From Chthonomonas sp. UBA1950 (GTDB lineage Bacteria; Armatimonadota; Fimbriimonadia; Fimbriimonadales; Fimbriimonadaceae), in NCBI GenBank assembly GCA_002336105.1, contig DDEQ01000044.1, positions 120,201-184,200 of the forward strand: a stretch of 64,000 nucleotides of DNA, in the 5' to 3' direction. The notes under the pieces were generated by a model. The model saw only the letters and a list, made by a program, of their open reading frames with translations. It did not search any database and had not been told where the DNA came from. A program made the position numbers and the translations under genes. The first letter of the stretch is position 1. Every line of letters starts with the position of its first letter. Positions 8,624 through 16,936 of the stretch are shown here, in pieces.

Positions 8624-9268
8624 GGTTGATACTCCCTTTACTGAGTTGCTTTTTTGCCCAGCGAGTTTCATATCGGAGAATTTGAAAGTCAAATGTTGTA
8701 CTTGGCCATATGTAAATAAACGCAAGAAGCAGTATTATAATTTATCGCTAAGCGATCTAATGCTATGTGTTTTACGATCAAAATACCAAAACTGATCTAT
8801 CAGGGCAGTTGATAGTAGTTGTGGTGCGCCATATGGTCTATATGGCATTTTTGGCTTCAAGCGATAAGGCTCATAAGTACTGAAACTAAGATTTTTGAGA
8901 AACGTTTCTCGGGATTGAATAAACGAGTCTTTTAGGCAGATTCCTGAGATCCTATTCACTTAGGTATCCAGCTAAGTGCCGGCTTAAAGTAGTTCTCGAA
9001 CGAATTTGCCGTAAATTTTCGCAGAATTGCTTCTAGTGTTGTGAAGTTGGAGAACAAGAAGTAACACATTGTATAGGGAATAATGTTATTCCAACTATAT
9101 TTTGTTGTTTGAAAATCCCTGGCTAGTATGATACTCCAACTCCTGAAGTATTGGATAGATAACAATACGAGGTCGTAATTGCAAATTTAGGGAGGGTAAC
9201 CAGGGGAATGTGCCTGCTCCTTGGGCGTAGGAGCGAGGCACTTGGGGATGTCGTCGCGGCAAAGGGTG
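8624..9268. other. AT-rich intergenic region between tandem chemoreceptors
   Basis: This 645-base gap holds no convincing gene; two minus-strand frames of 74 and 69 codons lack family features and ribosome sites. It should contain the promoter of the chemoreceptor starting at 8623. A small inverted repeat, GCCATAT at 8828-8834 with ATATGGC at 8840-8846 followed by a short T run, and the hairpin repeat at 9210-9241 are the only structures I see. Confidence 0.5.
9210..9241. repeat. Hairpin repeat copy 2, 3' of a chemoreceptor gene
   Basis: GTGCCTGCTCC at 9210-9220 pairs with GGAGCGAGGCAC at 9230-9241 apart from one bulged base. It lies just downstream of the chemoreceptor stop at 9269 and resembles the hairpin at 6616-6650 in sequence and position. 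Confidence 0.6.
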
Positions 9269-11215
9269 TTATGCCGCTCGACTGAGCTGTAGTGGAGCAG
9301 TTATCTTCTCGGTGTGAAACTTCTCAGCAAGATCTTGGAGCTTAAGCGCCATGTGACTGAGTTCATCTGCCGAAGCAGCAATCTCTTGGTTTGTTGCGCT
9401 GAGTTCTTCTGCGCTCGCCGCCGCTTCCTGACTCGTTGCTGCGACAGTTTGGACTGATCCGGCAACCTGGTCAGCGCCTTGAGCCATCGCGATCGTGCTT
9501 TCGCTTGTCGATACGGCCGACAAGCTAACGAGTTCGACAGACTTCATTGCATTGTGGTTTAGCTCGACAACCTGTTCACTTCTCTCAAGCATGATCGAGG
9601 TTTCTTCAGCAATATGTTTTAGAGCGACGTCTGCCTGTTGACCTAGCTGGGTGCTCTGGTCAACGAGAGGCACGATCTGATTCATGGATTCAACTGTCGA
9701 GTCGACGGATCCTTGAATTGTCGTGATCAACTCTCCTATTTTCTTGGTTTGCTCACCGGACTGTTCGGCAAGCTTTCTAACCTCTTCAGCGACAACCGCA
9801 AATCCTCGGCCATGTTCCCCAGCACGGGCAGCTTCGATCGCAGCATTCGGAGCGAGCAAGTTGGTTTGTTCTGCTATAGCGCTAATCGCCTCAATGATCA
9901 TGCCAATTTGCTGGCCAGCGACTTCAAGCATTCGGACGCTCTCCGCTGATTGTTTGATATGCGCTTCAACTCTTGAGTTACCATCAGTGATCGCTTTGAC
10001 AGAGCTAATGCCGTCTTGTACAGCGACAGCCGACTTTTTACTTGACTCTTTGGCCGATTCTGCTACCTGGGTTGCCCGAGTCAGATCGCTCTTTACTTCT
10101 GCCGCAAGTTCTCTTTGCGCTTCGGCAGATTCGCGCACTTCTTTGACAGAAACTACGAGGCTCTCGACCGTGCCAGCCACCTCACTAGCTGATTCGGCTA
10201 AACGCGAACTTCCCTCGGCGATATCGCTACTTGCAGAACCTGCTTCGTTAGTTGCCGCTCGCAGGTGATTGCTGGTATCGCTTACGGTCTTCGAACTATC
10301 AGCAAGATCGAGCACCAAGGTAGATATGTTTGTTCGGGCAACGTTGTATGCATGGATAGTCGAGTCAATACTTTCACTTAACTCATTAAATGTCTGAGCC
10401 ATGGTGCCAAGGTCGTCCGAAGAATGAACAGGTATTTTGTAGGATTCGGAATTGACTTCAACTGATAAGTCATATGTCGAAAACCCTTGCAATCCCTCTG
10501 CTAGCTTTTTGGCACTCTGTGTCGCAAGAGACTTGATCTTGTTGGCTAATTCTGAAACATGACTGCTAATATGACGACTAATAAAAGTTGCCAGTGCTGA
10601 AGTACAGGTTAGGGCAATTAGGAAAACCAGCCCCATTCGTTTTTCGCTGGAGTCACTTAACTGTACTGCTGTTAATACCGATTTATCTGCATCTGCTACT
10701 TGGTTTGTAACTAGATCACTTGAGGATTTATTGATCTTTTCGCGACCAATCTTAGCTAGAACTTTGAAAATGTAATCCTTAGCTTCATCCATTTTGGCAC
10801 TAGCGACTAATTCGCGCCACTTTATGTCAGCGGTTTTGTACTCTTGCCAACCTGACTTGACCTGTTCAAACTGTTTTCGGTCTTTCTCGTTCTGTGAAGC
10901 TTTGATTCCTTCCTCAGCTAATTGGTCGATTTTGTTAGCGTTCTCCGCAATGGATTCGAGAACCTTTACTCGAGCATCCTGACCCACTGCCAACATGGCT
11001 TGATAATGCAGGATGCGACAGTTTAGGATTTCTACATTAAACTTGTTCGCAACAGAAACCATTCGAATAGATTCATTCTTGAGTTGGTTTAGGCTTGATG
11101 TAGTGCTGCGAAGCCCTGCGTAGCCTAGTAAACCAATAATTGCTAAGGCCATTGTAAAGGAAGCAACTAGTAGTAATAGTTTGCTCTTTGTGTTTAAGTT
11201 TTTAATTATTCTCAT
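9269..11215 (-). CDS. Methyl-accepting chemotaxis protein, 4-helix-bundle sensor type
   Basis: This 648-residue receptor is a tandem paralogue of the one at 6677-8623. It has a first membrane helix at about residues 12-32, a periplasmic helical bundle with RILHYQAM, a second membrane helix near residues 195-215, a HAMP-like linker and a full signalling coiled coil. The tip reads LLAPNAAIEAARAGE: Pro456 (codon at 9848-9850) stands where nearly all receptors have Leu, at the trimer and CheA contact region. The other receptors in this window have LLALNAAIEAARAGE. The C-terminus is LQLSRAA. Whether it still signals is uncertain because of the Pro. Confidence 0.92.
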   Translation of the reverse strand: MRIIKNLNTKSKLLLLVASFTMALAIIGLLGYAGLRSTTSSLNQLKNESIRMVSVANKFNVEILNCRILHYQAMLAVGQDARVKVLESIAENANKIDQLAEEGIKASQNEKDRKQFEQVKSGWQEYKTADIKWRELVASAKMDEAKDYIFKVLAKIGREKINKSSSDLVTNQVADADKSVLTAVQLSDSSEKRMGLVFLIALTCTSALATFISRHISSHVSELANKIKSLATQSAKKLAEGLQGFSTYDLSVEVNSESYKIPVHSSDDLGTMAQTFNELSESIDSTIHAYNVARTNISTLVLDLADSSKTVSDTSNHLRAATNEAGSASSDIAEGSSRLAESASEVAGTVESLVVSVKEVRESAEAQRELAAEVKSDLTRATQVAESAKESSKKSAVAVQDGISSVKAITDGNSRVEAHIKQSAESVRMLEVAGQQIGMIIEAISAIAEQTNLLAPNAAIEAARAGEHGRGFAVVAEEVRKLAEQSGEQTKKIGELITTIQGSVDSTVESMNQIVPLVDQSTQLGQQADVALKHIAEETSIMLERSEQVVELNHNAMKSVELVSLSAVSTSESTIAMAQGADQVAGSVQTVAATSQEAAASAEELSATNQEIAASADELSHMALKLQDLAEKFHTEKITAPLQLSRAA

Positions 11216-11647
11216 ACGCCGCCGGATACCCTTCGAAAACTGGATTCTTTGTATAGTTAAGGGTCGGCATTAAGAATTCAATTCATAATAGTCACTCTAA
11301 CACGTAGTGAGTTGCTTGATTCACGCAAAAGTTTTGCAGTGGAATAGTTCGGATCGTCAAATAGGTACTCTTTTTTAGATCAATTATCGATATGTTCAAT
11401 TGCGCTATCGACATGCAAGACCGAAAACGTAAGAAAATATATCGTTTAGCGTTTAAGGAAACCATTTCTGGAAATGCAATATTACTTACCTGAAAGAGCA
11501 CGATTGCGAAGAAATGAGCTAAAAAGGCATATTTTGAGCGCGTATGAAAACTCATTAGTTCTAGAAATTCTACATATCGCAAACGGTCGAATTATTCTAA
11601 GCAGTAACATCCAATCTGCATGGCCCAGAGAATAGACTGCGGGTGTC
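11216..11647. other. Divergent intergenic region, no gene seen
   Basis: This 432-base AT-rich stretch separates the divergent chemoreceptor and TIM-barrel genes and should hold both promoters. Short minus-strand frames here look accidental: no family motifs, and one runs into the TIM-barrel gene. I see no clear operator or riboswitch. Confidence 0.4.
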
Positions 11648-12520
11648 ATGTTGACAACGCGTACCGGCGGTTTCGCCATTGGATTTCGACGTGGATGGAG
11701 CGATTGGCAGCGCGATCTGCCTGCAACAGTCAAGTGGGCTGGTGATAATCAATTAGGAGTGATTGATCTCGGCGGTGATGCCGATTCGGAAGTCGCGATA
11801 ACAAGCGCTGCTGGTCTCAAGGTTGGGTCTGCTGACCTCAAGGGTTGGCAAGGGCTGATTACATCAGACAAAGCTAAACAGGCTGAATCGATCGCCCAAA
11901 ACAAAGCCTACATCGAGGCTTGCGCGAAAGGCGGAATTCATAACTTCTTTGCTGTGATGCTGCCAGATGAACCTGCTAACAGCCGAAGTGAGAACTTTTC
12001 GCTAATGGTTGAAGGGTTATCAGAGCTAGCCCCTGTGCTTGAAGCTCACCAGAGCTATGTCGTCATCGAAGGATGGCCTGGTCCAGGAGCTTTAGCTTGC
12101 ACACCCGAGGGTTATCGGGCGTTGTTTAGAGAAGTGAGTTCGAATTCGATGGCGGTGAATTTCGATCCGTCACATCTTATTCGAATGGGGATTGACCCCA
12201 TTCGGTTTCTGGAAGAGTTCGCGCCGAGGGTCAAGCATGTTCACGGCAAAGACACCGAGATCATGACAGAAGCCATTTATGAGTTCGGCACTGAGCAACC
12301 GGCAACCTTTGATAAGGGGCACGGGTTCGGAAGCCATTTCTGGCGATACACCATTCCTGGGCACGGCAACTTTCGATGGATCAAGGCCTTTGAGATACTG
12401 AAGAGTGCTGGTTATACCGGTGCCGTGTGTATTGAGCTAGAAGATGAGAACTTCAACGGGTCGGAGGCAAGTGAAAAGCTCGGCATCCTCGCTGGGGCGA
12501 ACTTCTTAGCTTCCTGCTGA
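11648..12520 (+). CDS. Sugar phosphate isomerase/epimerase-like TIM barrel
   Basis: The 290-residue protein resembles the xylose isomerase-like AP-endonuclease-2 superfamily, whose members interconvert sugars, inosose or hydroxypyruvate. Metal-site candidates appear at the ends of barrel strands: Glu in VVIEGWPG near residue 140, Asp and His in NFDPSHL near residue 175, His in KHVHGKD near residue 198, and Glu in CIELED near residue 265. There is no signal peptide, so it is cytoplasmic. It stands alone, tail to tail with the radical SAM operon. The exact substrate cannot be read from sequence. Confidence 0.8.
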   Translation: MLTTRTGGFAIGFRRGWSDWQRDLPATVKWAGDNQLGVIDLGGDADSEVAITSAAGLKVGSADLKGWQGLITSDKAKQAESIAQNKAYIEACAKGGIHNFFAVMLPDEPANSRSENFSLMVEGLSELAPVLEAHQSYVVIEGWPGPGALACTPEGYRALFREVSSNSMAVNFDPSHLIRMGIDPIRFLEEFAPRVKHVHGKDTEIMTEAIYEFGTEQPATFDKGHGFGSHFWRYTIPGHGNFRWIKAFEILKSAGYTGAVCIELEDENFNGSEASEKLGILAGANFLASC

Positions 12521-12658
12521 TCGACACATAGACGATCCGGCTAGTCTGGGTCGTCTATTTCGTAGGTTCCAAGAAGCATCGAGATCTTTTTTGCCAGCGG
12601 TTTCTGTTTCAGTGCTCTTCGAAAGAGGGAGAACTGGTAATGCTGTCTTCCTTTTTTT

Positions 12659-12943
12659 CTAGCGGTGAATCCATAGTAACCAATGCGGGAAAGTCGATGG
12701 TTCGAGTTCTGCCCAGAGCCACAGCAAGACGATGACGATCCAAAATCCAGCGGCAACTAGAGGTTCACGTAAGTAGCATTTTGTGTCCTTTTTGCCTTTA
12801 ATCCACCCAGCGATAAACAAGCCCGATGACAAACTGGCGGCTACCGGTAGCGCAAACCGACCGAGCAGTAGCGACACTGTCGCGATCTTGCAATAGGCGA
12901 ATGCTAGTCGTCCGAATCGATCTTGGATGGGTTCGCGGGTCAT
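12659..12943 (-). CDS. Small membrane protein, last gene of the radical SAM operon
   Basis: The 94-residue protein has two or three hydrophobic segments: about residues 18-45 (VSLLLGRFALPVAASLSS and on) and 63-80 (VAAGFWIVIVLLWLW). I recognise no family. Its ATG overlaps the stop of the upstream zinc-ribbon protein by 4 bases (ATGA), which indicates translational coupling and supports it being real. It ends at 12659; a further minus-strand frame at 12541-12756 overlaps it and is not convincing. Confidence 0.55.
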   Translation of the reverse strand: MTREPIQDRFGRLAFAYCKIATVSLLLGRFALPVAASLSSGLFIAGWIKGKKDTKCYLREPLVAAGFWIVIVLLWLWAELEPSTFPHWLLWIHR

Positions 12944-13248
12944 CTTCTTCGTTTGTGTACGTACGCCGAAACAATGATGTAGATAACGCCAATTATTGGA
13001 AAAGTGCAGCAGACCAGTGCTCCTAGTCCCGTCAGGAAACCGACCAGCGCCGGATCAGCTCTTTGCCAAAACACCGAAGATAAGCAGGTTCCAAAGCCAA
13101 GCAGAGGAATCACACCGATGAGCAGTACTCCCCACAAGACTCGTCGTTGCTTCGCACAAAACTCGCACCAGCCGTTTTCATCGACTGAGTTGCGGCATTT
13201 GGAGCAGAGCTTCGGAATTACGATAGGCGGGGGACCGTTAATTTCCAT
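12940..13248 (-). CDS. Zinc-ribbon membrane protein in the radical SAM operon
   Basis: Taken from the ATG at 13248 (about 102 residues; a start at 13311 would overlap the Lgt-like gene by more). It opens with a short zinc ribbon, CSKC then CEFC 10-13 residues later, followed by two hydrophobic segments (VLLIGVIPLLGFGTCL and FLTGLGALVCCTFPIIGVIYIIV) and a basic tail. Such zinc-ribbon plus double-membrane-segment proteins are common and mostly uncharacterised. It overlaps the genes on both sides, as expected of an operon member. Confidence 0.6.
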   Translation of the reverse strand: MEINGPPPIVIPKLCSKCRNSVDENGWCEFCAKQRRVLWGVLLIGVIPLLGFGTCLSSVFWQRADPALVGFLTGLGALVCCTFPIIGVIYIIVSAYVHKRRR

Positions 13249-13892
13249 GATCGATTGATTCGTAAAAAGGCATATACGGCGATGAATAGGCAAGCCGATG
13301 GGACTAGCCAAGGCGTTTGCGTTGATGAATCACGAAGAGGTTCAATGATGATCCGACTGATGGACCAGCAGAATAGTGACACCGCAAAGGCTTCGGTTTT
13401 GTCCCGTAAAAGAAGAACGAATATGACTGTCAATAGGGCAGCAAAAGACAGATAAAACTGGGTGGGATGTCGATAGGCACCATGTTGAAAGACTGACCAA
13501 GGCAGCGAGCAAGTCTTGCCGAAACAGCAGCCATGGAACCAGCAGCCGATTCTACCGACGGCCTCACCTGCCGGTAGCGCAAGTGCCCAAACTGGTCCGG
13601 TCGATGCCTGAATCCCCAACCTCATTTTGGCTAATTCGACTGAGATCCATCCTCCCAAAACGCCCCCAATGATTGTTTTCCCGCCGAGTTCTTGTAGGTT
13701 CATGTGACCCGTCGTCGCCACTGAATACAAGAACTGAACCACCGCGGCAAGCACAAGTCCGCCGAGAACGCCGATCATCGCGACCTCAGTCATTTGGGAA
13801 CTATTCAGCTTAAGGCGCCTTGTTTCGAGCACATAGACCGTGGTGCCGACAACGAAGGCAAGGATATTGAAAAGAATCCCCAGCGTATTCAT
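13218..13892 (-). CDS. Lgt-like (prolipoprotein diacylglyceryl transferase family) integral membrane protein
   Basis: True Lgt moves a diacylglyceryl group from phosphatidylglycerol to a lipobox Cys. This 224-residue protein has about seven hydrophobic segments and the Lgt-type strings GEAVGRIGCWFHGCCFG near residue 108, HPTQFY near residue 142 and SRIIIEPLR near residue 180. At the place of the essential His of Lgt (FHGGLxG in E. coli) it reads TIIGGVLGG, so that His is missing. It is also shorter than typical Lgt. It overlaps the upstream radical SAM gene by 4 bases (ATGA). I infer a specialised lipid- or prenyl-handling paralogue rather than the housekeeping enzyme. Confidence 0.75.
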   Translation of the reverse strand: MNTLGILFNILAFVVGTTVYVLETRRLKLNSSQMTEVAMIGVLGGLVLAAVVQFLYSVATTGHMNLQELGGKTIIGGVLGGWISVELAKMRLGIQASTGPVWALALPAGEAVGRIGCWFHGCCFGKTCSLPWSVFQHGAYRHPTQFYLSFAALLTVIFVLLLRDKTEAFAVSLFCWSISRIIIEPLRDSSTQTPWLVPSACLFIAVYAFLRINRSWKLTVPRLS

Positions 13893-15409
13893 AAAACCCT
13901 GAGTTCAGTCCGAGACTGGGGGAAATCGGTCGCGTCCTTAAACATCCATCGCCAGCAAAACGAATATCGGCGCGGATCGTCTTCAAAGGTACCGGTGTGG
14001 ACGCAGCATTGACGAATTCGGTGCTCGTGAAATGTGTGAGCATCCATGAACATCTTGATAGTAACCCTAAAGGTTCGGGTGGCGAGTTTCTCAGCCTCCG
14101 CGTCTTCTGCGCTCGGTCTGAGAGATTCAAACATGTCGCACATGCCGGGAACACAGTCACACATCCGAACCAAATCAGCGGCGATTTTTAAGGTGCTGAC
14201 CTTTTGTTGCTCGCTTAAAATGCGCCGGATCGTTCCATCTTTGATCATCGCTTTGACCGAGTCTTGGAGGCTTTCAAAAGAGATCGAATTAGAGGCGAGG
14301 TGAATCCAATCTTTCATTCTCTCGCGTCCGATGAGACCGACGAGCGACTTCCATTTGTTGCGTCCATCTCGAATGAAATAACCAATGTCGCAACAGTCGC
14401 GGTGCGAGCAGGGAAGGGGAACGAAGTCTTCCACCATTCCAAGTCGCTGAATGATGCCGCTAGGCGTTATTCGGTTTTGCGGGTCAATTCCTGAGCTCCT
14501 TCCTGACCCAAAGACCGGCTGAAAGGCGATTCCGGCGCAAAACGGGATTGCCCGACCGTAGTCAAACACGGCTTTCACCTCGTCGTCGTTCACGCCGAGT
14601 TTGACCGTCATCACCAGCGTCGTAAAGATTCGAAGATCATTGAGTATGGCGAGCGCCTTTTGCTTTTCTTCTGCCAATGGTTCGCCGCGGAGAGCCACAT
14701 AGGTCGAGTCTCGAAGACCATCAAACTGTAGATACACCTCGACCTTTCGGCGATATTGGTTGAGCAACTCTCGAAACCCCGCATCCCGGACAATTCGTCG
14801 TCCGTTTGTGTTCAGCATCACTCGCGTAATCGGCCGCTTATCCAGTTCGCTGAGTAACTCAGGGAGATCGCGGCGTAGCGTGGGTTCGCCACCACTGAGC
14901 ATGACAACGCCTAGCTTTCCTCGTTCTCGTTCGATCATGGTGTCGACGGTGTGTAGTAGCTCTTTCAACGTCGGCTTTTCGGTGATGGGGGAGCCGGGTT
15001 CAAGGGCGGAGGCGTAGCAGGTCGGGCATTTGAGGTTGCAGTTTTCAGTAAGGTTCAGTAGCAAGATGCAAGAGTGCTGGCCGTGACTAGTCGGTAACCC
15101 GTCGATATAACCTTGAGGGAAGCCACCACGGTTCTCGGTACGATCAGGCGTAATCGCCATGGTGGGGGCGTGCCACCCGGCGCGGGATCTCCAAATCGTA
15201 GCGTCTTCTTCGTAAAGCGATTCAGTCTCGCCGTGGACGGGACAAACTCGCCGCATCCAGATTGAGTTGTCGTGAGCGACCAACATGCCATCAACAAAAG
15301 CATTGGGATCAGTGGCAGACAAACCCGCTTCGGCACAGTCGGGGCAAACCGTTCTTGTGTACTCTTCGATGGTGTATCCGCGTGTGCTCAGCCCTGACAT
15401 TGTCGTCAT
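13889..15409 (-). CDS. Radical SAM protein of the COG1964 / tetraether lipid synthase (Tes)-like type
   Basis: I chose the ATG at 15409 (MTTMSGLSTRGY), which leaves about 506 residues; the longer frame from 15547 adds a leader without family features. Order: an N-terminal rubredoxin-like CPDC with CPVHGE some 35 residues later; the radical SAM cluster motif CNLKCPTC near residue 126; LSGGEPTL for SAM binding; then Cys-rich segments PCSHRDCC, CDCVPGMC and QCCVHTGTF followed by FCWRWMF. This set matches the COG1964 proteins that include archaeal Tes and MJ0619-like enzymes, where Tes joins lipid tails. The true substrate is unknown. It heads a coupled operon with an Lgt-like protein. Confidence 0.8.
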   Translation of the reverse strand: MTTMSGLSTRGYTIEEYTRTVCPDCAEAGLSATDPNAFVDGMLVAHDNSIWMRRVCPVHGETESLYEEDATIWRSRAGWHAPTMAITPDRTENRGGFPQGYIDGLPTSHGQHSCILLLNLTENCNLKCPTCYASALEPGSPITEKPTLKELLHTVDTMIERERGKLGVVMLSGGEPTLRRDLPELLSELDKRPITRVMLNTNGRRIVRDAGFRELLNQYRRKVEVYLQFDGLRDSTYVALRGEPLAEEKQKALAILNDLRIFTTLVMTVKLGVNDDEVKAVFDYGRAIPFCAGIAFQPVFGSGRSSGIDPQNRITPSGIIQRLGMVEDFVPLPCSHRDCCDIGYFIRDGRNKWKSLVGLIGRERMKDWIHLASNSISFESLQDSVKAMIKDGTIRRILSEQQKVSTLKIAADLVRMCDCVPGMCDMFESLRPSAEDAEAEKLATRTFRVTIKMFMDAHTFHEHRIRQCCVHTGTFEDDPRRYSFCWRWMFKDATDFPQSRTELRVL

Positions 15410-15607
15410 TGTAAGCGAAGAGACATGCGAATAGTTCTTAGGCTGAGAAAACTGAGACTCTATAAAACAGACGAAACATATCTGTGCTCGATGCCGACCC
15501 GGGGCGCTAGATGACATGAAGATATGCAGATGGGTAGCAGTAGTCACTCACTATTCTGTTGACCGATACCCAAAAGTGACTCTTTTGAGTTCCTGATGAT
15601 CCTTGAA

Positions 15608-16302
15608 GGCTCCTCGCTAAATTGAGTGGGTAGCCCGTAGATTTGCTGTTGTTGATGGGGAGTAATTTGGGTGGGTGCGTGAAGCGGAATTGTTCAGCAT
15701 TGGCCTTGGTATCGTCTCTCCCTGGAAGATCACTTCTCTTGAGATGAACGGGAACTAGGTTCACGTCTCCGTGGACTTTGAGTGTGGGACAAAGTTTGGT
15801 GGTTTGCCAGTTCACGATACGACCTGAACTTCTTTCACTTTCCGTGTTATGTTCACGCCCGTGTTCCTCGGGTGAAACACCCGGATGGGACGGCGAAGAT
15901 GGTAGATGTCCCTTGGGCGGGTCCCGGGAGCACGTTTACACTTGCGTTTGAGGCTTACCTCTTGCGCCTGATGGGTCAGATGCCGGTGAAGTCGGTAGCC
16001 AAGAGATCTTCCAACTCAAGGAACAAGCGGCAAGCCACTTCTTTGACGCATGGATAGAACTCGCAAAAGACTCGAAACTCGCTGAATTCCAAAGACTCGC
16101 CAAGACACTTCAAGAATCCAGAGATAAGATCCTCAATTGGTTCGATACCAGAATCTCCAATGGAATCCTTGAAGGACTTCACAGCGTCTTGCAAGCAACC
16201 AAGAACAAAGCAAGAGGATACAAAGACCCACAAAACCTCATCGCCATGAGCTACCTACTCCATGGAAAACTTCAACCCTTTCACTATAAACAGCGAGGAA
16301 CC
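15608..16302 (+). mobile_element. Internally deleted ISL3-family insertion sequence relic
   Basis: The left end GGCTCCTCGCTAAATTGAG at 15608 and the right end AGCGAGGAACC ending near 16302 look like degenerate inverted repeats of each other. Between them lie only the two ends of an ISL3-type transposase. The same AATTGAGTGGGT core occurs at the left end of the second ISL3-type element at 63844. I see no matching 8-bp target duplication (TCCTTGAA on the left, TGCGAATG on the right), so the insertion is old or rearranged. Confidence 0.75.
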
Positions 16303-16323
16303 TGCGAATGTAAGCACGGTTAG
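15675..16323 (+). pseudogene. ISL3-family transposase remnant
   Basis: From the GTG at 15675 the frame reads a typical ISL3 N-terminus (REAELFSIGLGIVSPWKITS), hits a TAG, continues in frame to VHDT, then shifts to HARVPRVKHPDGTAKMVDVP and on to MPVKSVA. The middle of the protein, with the first catalytic acidic residues, is gone. The frame resumes at 15998 with the C-terminal part, including SNGILEGLHSVLQATKNKAR and NLIAMSYLLHGKL, to the TAG at 16321. It is about 200 residues against roughly 400 in intact members, with at least two stops and one frameshift. Not functional. Confidence 0.85.
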
Positions 16324-16936
16324 CCTTGAGTACTCCTCCATGCCGCCTTTTTGACACAATAAAAACAAAATAGTTCTAGACAATTAGTAAATTTCAGTAA
16401 CAGTCATATAATCGTTTCATGGGTCAAAACTTTAATCGTGTCTACGCTCTAGCTGGTCTCCTGTTTTTCATTGCAGGTGTCGCGCTAGTCTTCTCATCAT
16501 CTGCCAGTGCTGCGAACTCACCCGGATCTGACCGCGAACATGTTTGTGAGATCTCCGATTAAGATCCAATCCCTTACTACCTTTGTCTTCGGCTCTGTCT
16601 TTTTCGTTGTTGGGAGGCATGGTTCCCGTGTCGCGGGAATGTATTAGAAGCCGTCGGTGCGAGTAGTACGCGTGTGGCGAAGTCAACTCGGCGGCTTACC
16701 TAACGATTGAAAGGCAGTATTCAGCCCCTCGCCGATGCCTGCATCGGTCTGTCTTATTCCCGCGGATTATCGGGTGCAAAGAGTAATAGGGATTCATCTG
16801 CGTTGTTCAGGCGTGAACTGGTTTTGATATTGTCGCTAAAATTTCCTAGTGTGAGATATCTGTCTGGTGCCAGATGTTGATGCTTAGGAACGGGTGGAAC
16901 CCAGAAAGTTAATACAATTGCAGTAAAGGGTGAAAC
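16324..16936. other. Gene-poor stretch between IS relic and exported protein
   Basis: Apart from two tiny overlapping hydrophobic frames (16419-16647) I find no gene. A perfect short palindrome, CCGATGC and GCATCGG with a 2-base loop, lies near 16732-16747. The promoter of the gene at 16937 should be in the last 150 bases. Confidence 0.4.
16419..16562 (+). CDS. Possible 47-residue membrane or exported peptide
   Basis: The peptide begins MGQNFNRVYALAGLLFFIAG: a short polar N-terminus followed by a hydrophobic stretch of about 20 residues and then SSSASAAN, which resembles a signal peptide with an Ala-x-Ala site. A second frame overlapping its end (ATG at 16540, 35 residues to 16647) encodes another hydrophobic segment, LTTFVFGSVFFVVG. 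The pair could be one two-helix membrane protein split by a frameshift. No family recognised; no clear ribosome site. Confidence 0.3.
   Translation: MGQNFNRVYALAGLLFFIAGVALVFSSSASAANSPGSDREHVCEISD

Noticed and set aside
8735..9165. Two minus-strand frames of 74 and 69 codons between the chemoreceptors
   Set aside because: No family features, no ribosome site, AT-rich composition unlike neighbouring genes.
11292..11733. Minus-strand frames in the gap before the TIM-barrel gene
   Set aside because: One runs into the TIM-barrel coding region and the other lacks any motif; they look accidental.
12541..12756. 71-codon minus-strand frame at the end of the radical SAM operon
   Set aside because: It overlaps the 94-residue membrane protein by 98 bases in another frame, has a low-complexity Ser/Cys start and no recognisable feature.
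15055..15336. 93-codon minus-strand frame inside the radical SAM gene
   Set aside because: It is an alternate frame of the strongly supported radical SAM gene.
15600..16310. 8-bp target duplication around the ISL3 relic
   Set aside because: The flanks TCCTTGAA and TGCGAATG do not match; no duplication can be claimed.
16732..16747. Short palindrome CCGATGC/GCATCGG as an operator
   Set aside because: Only 7 bp with no linked promoter or repeat copy; such palindromes occur by chance.
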